Source: Chloroflexota bacterium (GTDB lineage: Bacteria; Chloroflexota; UBA6077; FW602-bin22; JACPRP01). From it: a stretch of DNA of 62,320 nucleotides. Position numbers and translations under genes: made by a program. Under the pieces are notes generated by a model, which worked only from the letters and a program-made list of their open reading frames with translations, had not been told where the DNA came from and did no database searches. Below are positions 45,317 through 51,888 of this stretch, piece after piece. Location: positions 1 through 62,320 of the forward strand of contig JACPRP010000099.1 of assembly GCA_016189905.1 (NCBI GenBank). Direction: 5' to 3'. Position 1 is the stretch's first letter. Each line of letters starts with the position of its first letter.

Positions 45317-45745
45317 GTGAGAGTGGTTATCGACACTAACGTAGTCGTCAGCGCGTTCTTGTCTCCGAATGGTATGCCCGCTCAGGTTCTTGACGCCTGG
45401 CGGCTGAATGTTAGCTTCTGGTATCCGAACCCATTCTGGCAGAATACCAGAGAGCCTTAAGCTATGGACCCGTTCAAGCCCGCCACCATATGAACGCGGA
45501 GAGAATTGTCAGAACGATCGATCGATGGCTTTCGCCAGTTTGCCATCCTCGTCGAGGCCCAGGCGGCGCTTCGAGGCGTGGAAGCCGACCCGGGTGATGA
45601 CGAATTCGTCGAGTGTGCCCTCGCCGGCGGGGCAACGTTCATCATCAGCGGCGATTCTCACCTTCTGAAGCTGAAAGAGTATCAGGGCATCCAAATCCTC
45701 ACTCCAGCGGCGTTCCTGACCGCTATAAGGGAGGAACAAGACTGA
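45317..45745 (+). pseudogene. PIN-domain toxin gene broken by two frameshifts
   Basis: Three frames must be joined. VRVVIDTNVVVSAFLSPNG comes from GTG 45317, then LLVSEPILAEYQRALSYG in a second frame, then DPGDDEFVECALAGGATFII and SGDSHLLKLKEYQGIQILTP in a third, ending at 45745. In the correct order these are the N-terminal D, the middle E and the C-terminal D pair of a PIN ribonuclease. A functional product is unlikely. Confidence 0.8.
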
Positions 45746-45981
45746 TGCAGAAGGACCACGAGAAGGAAACGCGCGTCCACCGCATGTTTGCCGGCATCGC
45801 GGGCAGGTATGATCTGCTCAATACGCTGATGACCGCGAACCGGTATCTGCCAAACTCGCTGACCCATTTCCCCTCACGGCGCGAGGTGCTCGCCATCTAC
45901 GCCGCCGTCGGCTTGAAATCGGCCCGCTGCCACGACCTGATGATGGGCATGGTGACGGTGTTCGTGGGGACCAAGGGCTGA
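45745..45981 (+). pseudogene. Internally deleted UbiE/MenG methyltransferase remnant
   Basis: 78 codons. The N-terminus, VHRMFAGIAGRYDLLNTLMT, is that of UbiE/MenG, and the C-terminus, YLPNSLTHFPS followed by GMVTVFVGTKG, matches the same enzyme's end. The central 150 or so residues, including the SAM-binding motifs, are missing without loss of frame. The deletion joins NRY to LPNS, a point where both halves of the family carry an RY. The ATG overlaps the PIN remnant's stop (TGATG). No methyltransferase activity is expected. Confidence 0.75.
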
Positions 45982-46008
45982 GATTCTCGAGAATTCCGTG
46001 CAAATCGC

Positions 46009-46061
46009 TTGACAACCGCAGCGGCACGTGTTATATTGTTGACGTTTTAGGTCGACAATAT
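46009..46061 (+). promoter_or_regulatory. Promoter and dyad operator of the Rrf2 regulator
   Basis: TTGACA (46009-46014) and TATATT (46032-46037) are separated by 17 bases. ATATTGTTGAC (46033-46043) and GTCGACAATAT (46051-46061) form a dyad with one mismatch, covering the -10 and the expected transcription start. It lies 31 bases before the regulator gene. The arrangement is that of a self-repressing Rrf2 protein. The operator owner is inferred. Confidence 0.78.
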
Positions 46062-46092
46062 CAACAACTCCCTGTGGCTAAGGAAATCATCT

Positions 46093-46530
46093 ATGAAGAT
46101 CTCGATGAAGGGCGACTACGGCTTGCGCGCGATCATCCATCTGGGGCTCAACTACGGGAGCGGACCGGTGCAGAGCAGCGATATCGCCGCGAGACAGAGC
46201 ATCCCCGAGCCTTACCTCGATCAGTTGCTCACGACGCTGCGTCGGGCAGGCCTGATCAGAAGCGTGCGCGGGCCGCAGGGGGGGCATTACCTGGCGCGAC
46301 CGCCAGAGAGCATCACGGTTGGCGAGGTCATCACCGCCCTGGAAGGCTCGGTGGCGCCAATCGATTGCGTTCAAGAGAAAGGCTGCTGCTCGCGTGCCGG
46401 GGCCTGTGTCCAGCGTGACATCTGGATGGAGATCGACGCGATGACCAAGAAGGTTCTCGATTCGACGACCATCGCCGCTTTGCTGGAGCGCCAGGCCGCG
46501 CGCGAGTCGGAGACGATGTATTACATCTAA
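46093..46530 (+). CDS. IscR-like Rrf2 family regulator
   Basis: 145 residues. Winged-helix DNA-binding region at 1-75 (KGDYGLRAIIHL, IPEPYLDQLLTTLRRAGLI, VRGPQGGHYLARP). Cysteines C92, C98, C99 and C105 match the IscR cluster positions (C92, C98, C104 in E. coli), so an [Fe-S] cluster sensor is likely. It stands first in the sulfur-trafficking cluster, 20 bases before the fused ubiquitin-like/E1 gene, and behind a strong promoter with a dyad. Inferred: represses or activates the cluster according to Fe-S or sulfur status. Confidence 0.9.
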   Translation: MKISMKGDYGLRAIIHLGLNYGSGPVQSSDIAARQSIPEPYLDQLLTTLRRAGLIRSVRGPQGGHYLARPPESITVGEVITALEGSVAPIDCVQEKGCCSRAGACVQRDIWMEIDAMTKKVLDSTTIAALLERQAARESETMYYI

Positions 46531-46550
46531 TAATTGCAGGAGGAGCGCTG

Positions 46551-47633
46551 ATGGCGGTTAAGATTTACATACCCACGCCGCTGCGTCCAGTGACCGAGAA
46601 CAATGCGAAGCTCGACGCCGAGGCTAAAGACGTCGCCGGCTTGCTGGACGAGCTGCTGGGTCGTTACCCCGCTTTACGAGGCCACATTCTCGACGATAAC
46701 GGCGATATCAGCCGCTTTGTTAGCGTCTACGTGAACAACGAGGAGATCCACTCGCTACAGGGCAAGAGCACCACGCTGAAAGACGGCGATGAAGTCGCCG
46801 TGATCCCGGCGATGGCCGGGGGTGCGGTGCCATTCACCGAGGATCAGATCAGGCGCTACAGCCGGCACATCATCCTGCCGGAGGTCGGCGGCAAGGGACA
46901 GCGCAGGCTGCTCGAATCCAGGGTGCTGTTGATCGGCACCGGGGGGCTCGGCTCGCCGGCGGCGCTCTATCTGGCGGCGGCGGGCATCGGCACGCTCGGC
47001 GTCGTCGATTTCGACGTGGTGGATCTGAGCAATCTGCAGCGGCAGGTCGCCCATCACGTCCACGACCTGGGCCGGCCCAAGGTGCAATCGGCGGCCGAGA
47101 CGATTCACGACATCAACCCCGACGTCAAGGTCGTCCAGCACAACACGCGGGTCGCCTCGGATAACATTATGGAGATCATCGGCGATTACGACGTCATAAT
47201 CGATGGCTGCGATAACTTCCCGACCCGCTACCTCGTCAACGACGCCTGCGTGCTGGCCGGCAAGCCGAACGTGCACGGCAGCATCTTCCGGTTCGATGGG
47301 CAGGCGACGGTCTTTGCCCCCGGCAAGGGCTGCTATCGCTGCCTGTTTCCCGCTACGCCCCCTCCGGGCATGGTGCCAAGCTGCCAGGAGGCGGGGGTTC
47401 TCGGGGTCCTGCCGGGCATCATCGGCGTGATTCAGGCCACCGAGGCGATCAAGCTGGTCCTGGGGGCCGGCGAGCCGCTCATCAACCGCCTGCTCCTGTA
47501 CGATGCCCTGACGATGGAGTTTCGCGAGGTAAGGATCCGCCGAGACACGAACTGCCCTATTTGCGGCGATAATCCTACCATCAAGGAGCTGATCGATTAC
47601 GAGCAGTTCTGCGGCATCGGCCCGGCGCACTAA
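46551..47633 (+). CDS. Fusion of a MoaD/ThiS-like ubiquitin-fold domain and a MoeB/ThiF-type E1 enzyme
   Basis: 360 residues. Residues 1-91 are a complete beta-grasp carrier ending VIPAMAGG, with Gly90-Gly91 exactly where free MoaD or CysO would end. The E1 follows at once (FTEDQIRRYSRHIILPEVG). GTGGLGS at 129-135 binds ATP, LSNLQRQVAH is the arginine loop, and DNFPTRYLVND is near 223. CYRC and CPICG form the zinc site, and PSCQEAGVLG holds the candidate catalytic cysteine. E1 enzymes adenylate the carrier's last glycine for sulfur transfer. Here that glycine is in peptide linkage, so either the fused domain is structural or a JAMM peptidase releases it. A free carrier lies at 48290. Confidence 0.93.
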   Translation: MAVKIYIPTPLRPVTENNAKLDAEAKDVAGLLDELLGRYPALRGHILDDNGDISRFVSVYVNNEEIHSLQGKSTTLKDGDEVAVIPAMAGGAVPFTEDQIRRYSRHIILPEVGGKGQRRLLESRVLLIGTGGLGSPAALYLAAAGIGTLGVVDFDVVDLSNLQRQVAHHVHDLGRPKVQSAAETIHDINPDVKVVQHNTRVASDNIMEIIGDYDVIIDGCDNFPTRYLVNDACVLAGKPNVHGSIFRFDGQATVFAPGKGCYRCLFPATPPPGMVPSCQEAGVLGVLPGIIGVIQATEAIKLVLGAGEPLINRLLLYDALTMEFREVRIRRDTNCPICGDNPTIKELIDYEQFCGIGPAH

Positions 47634-47706
47634 GTGCCCGTCCGATAACGGGGGATGTGCTAAGCGCACACCCGGCAACGTAGCGCGGGGGCTTGTCCCC
47701 CGCTAG

Positions 47707-47965
47707 GGTACGGGCGGGGGACAAGCCCCCGCGCTACAAGGTGAAAGGTACGGGTGGGGGACAAGCCCCCGCGCTACAAGGTGAAAGGTACGGGCGGGGG
47801 ACAAGCCCCAATACGGTTTAGTTAGCGTAGGCACCTGGTCTTTAGTGTCAGACCTCACCCCAAGACCGTAGCGCGGGGGCTTGTCCCCCGCAGGAGAGGG
47901 GGGGCACGAGCTAGCTGCCCTTAACTAAACCGTATTGGGACAAGCCCCCGCGCTACGAGGTGAAA
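47707..47965. repeat. 40-bp tandem repeat, third unit split by MITE B
   Basis: Units beginning GGTACGGGCGGGGGACAAGC lie at 47707-47746 and 47747-47786. The third starts at 47787, is interrupted at 47810, and resumes from 47937 to 47965. The unit contains half of the GTAGCGCGGGGGCTTGTC palindrome, and a full inverted partner precedes it at 47680-47703. Confidence 0.75.
47810..47936. repeat. MITE family B (127 bp)
   Basis: Perfect 15-base inverted ends: AATACGGTTTAGTTA at the left (47810-47824) and its complement at the right (47922-47936). Both flanks show GGGACAAGCCCC, a possible 12-base target duplication, though the host repeat may itself supply it. The interior carries the same GTAGCGCGGGGGCTTGTC block as the host. 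No coding sequence. Confidence 0.78.
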
Positions 47966-47977
47966 GAGATAACCAGA

Positions 47978-47999
47978 GCGGTCCGATGTATCGGACCGC
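47978..47999. repeat. Hairpin GCGGTCCGA-TGTA-TCGGACCGC
   Basis: Perfect 9-base stem, 38 bases before the tusA start. Could be an intra-operon structure affecting expression, or part of the adjacent repeat cluster. Confidence 0.5.
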
Positions 48000-48037
48000 G
48001 CCACAGGGTGAGAGAAATAACCAGGGAGGTTGAAATC

Positions 48038-48277
48038 GTGGAGACACTGAGAATAGACGATGAGCTGAACTTGAAGGGCGAGGTTTGCCCTTACACTTTC
48101 GTCAAATCGAAGCTGGCGCTCGAGGACATGGAGAGCGGCCAGGTATTGCGCGTGCTGGTCGATCATCTGCCAGCCGTGACGAACGTGCCGCGCAGCCTCA
48201 CCAACGAAGGTCACTTGGTCCTCGAAGTGGTGCAGGTCAACGACATAGACTGGACGATCACGGTCAGAAAGGCCTGA
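48038..48277 (+). CDS. TusA-like sulfur carrier protein, first copy
   Basis: 79 residues from GTG 48038, which has GGGAGG upstream. LNLKGEVCPYTFVKSKLALE places the persulfide cysteine at the TusA position, but with CPYT in place of the usual CPxP. GQVLRVLVDHLPAVTNVPRS and the C-terminal strand complete the two-layer fold. TusA proteins relay sulfane sulfur between desulfurases, DsrE-type proteins and acceptors. Next genes are the MoaD-like carrier and a cysteine synthase, so it may feed sulfur to the carrier. Confidence 0.85.
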   Translation: METLRIDDELNLKGEVCPYTFVKSKLALEDMESGQVLRVLVDHLPAVTNVPRSLTNEGHLVLEVVQVNDIDWTITVRKA

Positions 48278-48289
48278 CGGGGAGTGAAC

Positions 48290-48568
48290 ATGAGCGTCGA
48301 AGTTCGCATTCCACCTATTTTGAGAAAATACACGGGCGGGGCCAAGTCTGTTCAGGCGAGTGGCAGCACCGTCGCGGCGCTGCTCGATAGCCTGGAGGAG
48401 CAGTATCCTGGCGTCAAGGGGCAGTTGTTCACCGAGGACGGCAAGCTCCACAGGTTCGTGAACATCTACCTCAACGACGAGGATATCAGGTTCCTCAATA
48501 GCCTCGATACAGAGTTGACCGATGGCGACGTCGTCTCCATTCTGCCCGCCGTAGCAGGAGGCCGGTGA
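48290..48568 (+). CDS. MoaD/ThiS/CysO-like ubiquitin-fold sulfur carrier ending GGR
   Basis: 92 residues from ATG 48290, preceded by GGGGAG. VEVRIPPILRKYTGGAKSV and VAALLDSLEEQYPGVKGQLF fit the MoaD/CysO fold. The protein ends SILPAVAGGR, so a C-terminal arginine masks the Gly-Gly needed for thiocarboxylate formation. QbsE of Pseudomonas is a precedent, where extra residues are removed by a JAMM peptidase. The JAMM gene at 26818 is the obvious candidate. The next gene, two bases on, is a CysM-like synthase, as with cysO-cysM of Mycobacterium tuberculosis. Confidence 0.88.
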   Translation: MSVEVRIPPILRKYTGGAKSVQASGSTVAALLDSLEEQYPGVKGQLFTEDGKLHRFVNIYLNDEDIRFLNSLDTELTDGDVVSILPAVAGGR

Positions 48569-48569
48569 A

Positions 48570-49541
48570 TTGAGCACGACGGCACGAAATCGCTCCAGAA
48601 GCTCAGGCACCAGATGTAGAGATATCCTCGATGCGATCGGGCACACGCCGCTGGTCGAGATCGAGCGGATGAGCCCGAACCCGGCGGTTCACATCTTCGC
48701 CAAGCTCGAGGGCAACAATCCAACCGGCAGCGTGAAGGACCGGATCGCCAAGTATATGATCGAGAAGGCCGAGGAAAGCGGCGAGCTCAAGCCAGGGAAG
48801 ACGATCCTGGAGGCCACCAGTGGCAACACGGGGATCGGTCTGGCGATGATCGGTCGGCGCAAGGGCTATCGCGTCACGGCGGTGATGCCTGAGAACGTCA
48901 GCCACGAGCGGCGCGAATTGCTCGAGCTTTACGGCGCCGAGGTCGTGCTTTCGCGGGGCGACAAAGGCACCAACGGCGCTATCGAGGTCGCCTGGGAGAT
49001 GGTCAAGGACGACAGATACTATATGCCTTACCAGTACGGCAACCAGGCCAATCCCCTCGCCCACTATGAGACGACCGGAGCCGAGATAATCGAAGATCTA
49101 CCTGAGGTGGACGTCTTCATCGCCGGCTTCGGCACCGGCGGCACGCTGATGGGCAATGGGCGGCGGCTGAGAGAGCACAATCCGAACGTGCAGATCGTGG
49201 CCGTCGAGCCGATGATGGGAGACCTGGTGCAGGGGCTGCGAAGTCTCGAGGAAGGCTTCATCCCGCCCATCTTCGACCCCAAGATGCTGGACAAGAAGAT
49301 CGTCGTCGGCTCCGCCGACGCATTTGTCGCGTCCAGGGAACTCACGCGGCGCGAGGGAATCTTCGCGGGCATATCGTCGGGCGCGGCGGTTCACTGCGCC
49401 ATGCGCTTGGCCAAACGGATGCAAAAGGGCAACATCGTCGTCCTGTTAGCGGACGGCGGCTGGAAATATCTGAGCACCGGCCTCTGGACCAAGGAGACCG
49501 GCGATCTCGACGAGAGCATCGACACCAAAATCTGGTGGTAA
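48570..49541 (+). CDS. cysM: CysM-like cysteine synthase, second paralogue
   Basis: 323 residues. NPTGSVKDRIA with PLP lysine K56, EATSGNTGIGLAM, AGFGTGGTLMGNG and FAGISSGAAVHCA are the fold-II PLP motifs. The C-terminus ADGGWKYLSTGLWT resembles mycobacterial CysM, which uses O-phosphoserine and the CysO thiocarboxylate, and not CysK. With the carrier gene directly upstream this is likely a carrier-dependent cysteine synthase. TTG start with GGAGG eight bases before it. Differs from the synthase at 25820, which has a CysK-like ending. Confidence 0.9.
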   Translation: MSTTARNRSRSSGTRCRDILDAIGHTPLVEIERMSPNPAVHIFAKLEGNNPTGSVKDRIAKYMIEKAEESGELKPGKTILEATSGNTGIGLAMIGRRKGYRVTAVMPENVSHERRELLELYGAEVVLSRGDKGTNGAIEVAWEMVKDDRYYMPYQYGNQANPLAHYETTGAEIIEDLPEVDVFIAGFGTGGTLMGNGRRLREHNPNVQIVAVEPMMGDLVQGLRSLEEGFIPPIFDPKMLDKKIVVGSADAFVASRELTRREGIFAGISSGAAVHCAMRLAKRMQKGNIVVLLADGGWKYLSTGLWTKETGDLDESIDTKIWW

Positions 49542-49573
49542 TCTACTGGCGAATCTAGAAGGGAGGTGGCAGC

Positions 49574-49927
49574 ATGGCCACACTGGGAATGTTGCTGACC
49601 TTGGGACCTTTCCAGTTCGAGAACTGGGACACGGCGGCGAGCATCGCCGAGGCGGCCCTGGACAAGGGCCACGAGGTGCGGATGTTTCTGTATCTCGACG
49701 GCGTCTACAATCCCATCAAGCACCAGACGTTCCCCGATCTCAGCGTCATGCCCAAAGATCGATTTGCCGCCCTGGTCGAAAAGGGGGCCACGATCATCGC
49801 CTGTGGCGTCTGCGTGAACGCACGCGGCCTCGAAAAGGGCAAGGACTATATCGACGGCGTGAAGGTCGGGGGTCTGCCGGATTTCGCCGAGATCATCGGC
49901 GAAGCAGACGCATTGATAACGCTCTAG
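49574..49927 (+). CDS. DsrE-like protein, trio 1
   Basis: 117 residues. LGMLLTLGPFQFENWDTAAS, VRMFLYLDGVYNPIKH and ATIIACGVCVNARGL follow the DsrE/TusD fold, with two cysteines (C-x2-C near residue 77-80) at the persulfide-binding loop. DsrE proteins take sulfur from TusA or DsrH partners. First of three consecutive DsrE/F/H-family genes. Confidence 0.85.
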   Translation: MATLGMLLTLGPFQFENWDTAASIAEAALDKGHEVRMFLYLDGVYNPIKHQTFPDLSVMPKDRFAALVEKGATIIACGVCVNARGLEKGKDYIDGVKVGGLPDFAEIIGEADALITL

Positions 49928-49932
49928 AAGGT

Positions 49933-50292
49933 GTGAATGGAATGGCTCAAAAACACGTTTTGTTTACTTTCAACAACGCGCCCTACGGCAGCATCTGGTA
50001 CACCGAGGGCCTGCGCGCGGCGGTCGGCGCGACCAGCGGCATCGACGAGCACACGGTGGACCTGGTCTATCTGGGCGATGGCGTGTACTTCACGCTGAAG
50101 GACGTCGACCGCACGGATTCGGCGCGCTATCTCGGCACGCTCACCAAGGGCGGCTATCGCCTCAAGGCCGAGAGAGAATCGCTCGAAGCCCGAGGCATCA
50201 GCGCGGCGGACCTCGCCGAGGATGTAGAAGTGATCTCGCGGGCCGACGTCGTCGAGCTGGTGAAGATCGCTGACTTAACGATCGATTTCTAG
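49933..50292 (+). CDS. DsrF/TusC-like protein, trio 1
   Basis: 119 residues (GTG 49933, or ATG 49942). HVLFTFNNAPYGSIWYTEGL and VDLVYLGDGVYFTLKD match the DsrF/TusC part of the heterohexamer. No cysteine near the usual persulfide site, as is normal for DsrF. Five bases after the DsrE-like stop, so coupled. Confidence 0.78.
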   Translation: MNGMAQKHVLFTFNNAPYGSIWYTEGLRAAVGATSGIDEHTVDLVYLGDGVYFTLKDVDRTDSARYLGTLTKGGYRLKAERESLEARGISAADLAEDVEVISRADVVELVKIADLTIDF

Positions 50293-50315
50293 ATCTGCCA
50301 GGGGGGGATACAGAT

Positions 50316-50585
50316 ATGGCGAATCTATACTTGATCGGCTCGCCGGCCGGCCGGAACGGCCTGGAGCTGGCTAAGAAAGACGGTGAAGCGGCGGTGCTTC
50401 TCATCCAGGATGGCGTTTATCTGGATGCGAGCGCGATCGCCGAGACGGGTAAGAAGGTCTACGCGCTGCGGAAGGATGCCGAGAAGCGCGGCCTGACGAA
50501 TCGATTCTCTGGCTCCGTCGAATTGATCGACTACGGCAAGCTGGTTGATCTCATCTTCGCGCACAAGGTCATCAACTTCGCTTGA
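50316..50585 (+). CDS. DsrH/TusB-like protein, trio 1
   Basis: 89 residues. ANLYLIGSPAGRNGLELAKK, VLLIQDGVYLDAS and LIDYGKLVDLIFAHKVINF match the small DsrH/TusB subunit. The usual DsrH cysteine is absent: no cysteine occurs in the protein. Completes trio 1 and precedes a second TusA. Confidence 0.8.
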   Translation: MANLYLIGSPAGRNGLELAKKDGEAAVLLIQDGVYLDASAIAETGKKVYALRKDAEKRGLTNRFSGSVELIDYGKLVDLIFAHKVINFA

Positions 50586-50615
50586 TTGTCAGGTGAACTG
50601 TAGGGGAGGGTAGAC

Positions 50616-50882
50616 GTGACAACTGATGCTTCGTTAGAAGCTCTGCGCGCCAGGGTGGCGCAAGCGGTGGACCTGCGCGGGCAGATATGCCCTTATACCT
50701 TGATGGAAACCCGCGATGCTCTCAAGGAGCTGACGCAGGGCCAGGTGCTCGAGGTGATCTGTGACTACGAGCCAGCGGCCAAGACGACGATCCCGAGCTT
50801 TTGCACCAAGAAGGGCTATCCGCTGGAGACGGTAGAGGAAGAGGCGAGCGTCTGGCGGCTATACATCGAGAAGACTGATTAG
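50616..50882 (+). CDS. TusA-like sulfur carrier protein, second copy
   Basis: 88 residues. VDLRGQICPYTLMETRDALK has the persulfide cysteine in a CPYT context, as in the first copy at 48038. A second cysteine (FCTKKGYPLE) lies in the middle. GTG start. Placed between DsrE/F/H trio 1 and the membrane electron-transfer pair, it is the likely sulfur shuttle between them. Confidence 0.87.
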   Translation: MTTDASLEALRARVAQAVDLRGQICPYTLMETRDALKELTQGQVLEVICDYEPAAKTTIPSFCTKKGYPLETVEEEASVWRLYIEKTD

Positions 50883-50890
50883 GGGGTCCC

Positions 50891-51838
50891 TTGCCGCAGC
50901 ACCTCGTCGCCTTTATCGTCCTTCAGATAGTGGTTCTGGCGGTCTTCTCGATCGGCATGATCGGCAACGCGGCGTTCTGGCTGGGGGGTGGCATCGCGCC
51001 GGGGCGAGACGCGTCGCCCTGGGAGAAGCTGCGCTTTCTCGCCGCGAGCGCCGCGCGGGTTTTCGACCGGCGCGCGCTGGTGGAGATATCGCTGGACTGG
51101 CTGCTGCAGCGCCGCCTGCTGCGCTTGAGCCGGCTGCGCTGGGTGATGCACCTTTGCTTCTTCTGGGGCTTCGTCATCCTTTTCTTCGTCGGCAGCGTCG
51201 GCCTTATGCTCGCCGAGCGCGGCCTGCTCTCGATAGCGAAGGACGATCCCTGGTTCGCCTTCACGAACGATTTCGCCGGTGGCATGTTGATCTTCGCCGT
51301 CGGGGTGGCGATGTACCGCCGGCTCGTGCTCAAGGAGCGGCAGCTACGAACGGGGCCTGGGGATATCGCGATCATGGTCTTGCTCGCGGGCATCGTGCTC
51401 TCCGGCTACCTTCTGGAGGCCACGCGCCTGATCTCGCGTGAGGTGCCGGGCGAGATCGGCTGGTACTCGTTCGTCGGCTATCCGCTTTCGCTGGCCTTGC
51501 GGAGGCTAAGCCTGGACTGGTGGGCGGTGGAGGGGGCCATCTGGTGGGTCCACGTCGTGAGCGGCATGGCCTTTGTGGCCTATCTGCCCTACAGCAAGCT
51601 AGTCCACCTGATAGCGGGTCCGCTTGTGATCGCCGGCGGCACTTTGTCCCACGGCACCTTGTCCCGTCCCGATCTCCCAGCAACTAAAGTCGCGGGCAAC
51701 GCAAGCGAAACCCGTCCAAGGCGGGTTGTGCGACGGCTCACAGTCCGCCTCCGGGCGGACTTCGCAACAGTTGCCGCGGTTTTAACCGCCAGGCAACGCC
51801 CCGGGGGATCGAGCATCCAGGCTAGGGATGATGCATAG
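50891..51838 (+). CDS. DsrM/NarI-like cytochrome b membrane protein with repeat-derived C-terminus
   Basis: 315 residues; five to six membrane segments. Histidines in RLRWVMHLCFFWGF and IWWVHVVSGMAFVAYLPYSK/LVHLI are plausible haem b ligands, as in NarI and DsrM. Residues after about 262 are encoded by a cluster of hairpin repeats (51679-51797) and look like translated repeat, so the natural end is lost or extended. TTG start after AGGGGG. It pairs with the DsrK-like Fe-S protein 50 bases downstream, as quinone-linked DsrMK or HdrDE modules do. Confidence 0.8.
   Translation: MPQHLVAFIVLQIVVLAVFSIGMIGNAAFWLGGGIAPGRDASPWEKLRFLAASAARVFDRRALVEISLDWLLQRRLLRLSRLRWVMHLCFFWGFVILFFVGSVGLMLAERGLLSIAKDDPWFAFTNDFAGGMLIFAVGVAMYRRLVLKERQLRTGPGDIAIMVLLAGIVLSGYLLEATRLISREVPGEIGWYSFVGYPLSLALRRLSLDWWAVEGAIWWVHVVSGMAFVAYLPYSKLVHLIAGPLVIAGGTLSHGTLSRPDLPATKVAGNASETRPRRVVRRLTVRLRADFATVAAVLTARQRPGGSSIQARDDA
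51679..51797. repeat. Cluster of four hairpins forming the 3' end of the DsrM/NarI-like gene
   Basis: Consecutive palindromes: GCAACTAAAGTCGC, AACCCG/CGGGTT, AGTCCGCC-TCC-GGGCGGACT, and GTTGCC-GCGGTT/AACCGC-GGCAAC. Such a series is a mobile or structural repeat and not a normal coding tail, yet the reading frame stays open through it. Confidence 0.7.
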
Positions 51839-51888
51839 CCGCCCGAGTTGAGGCTAGATCAACTCTCGGCAAATGCTCTAGATAGTTT

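Larger units (their letters stand above)
47634..48037. other. Repeat-rich gap inside the sulfur cluster
   Basis: Holds REP-type palindromes, a 40-bp tandem repeat, MITE family B and a GCGGTCCGA hairpin. No gene. It separates the regulator/E1 pair from the tusA-moaD-cysM genes, so transcription may be attenuated here. Confidence 0.65.

Noticed and set aside
47680-47965. CRISPR array
   Set aside because: The units are directly tandem with no spacers, are self-palindromic, and no cas genes are present.
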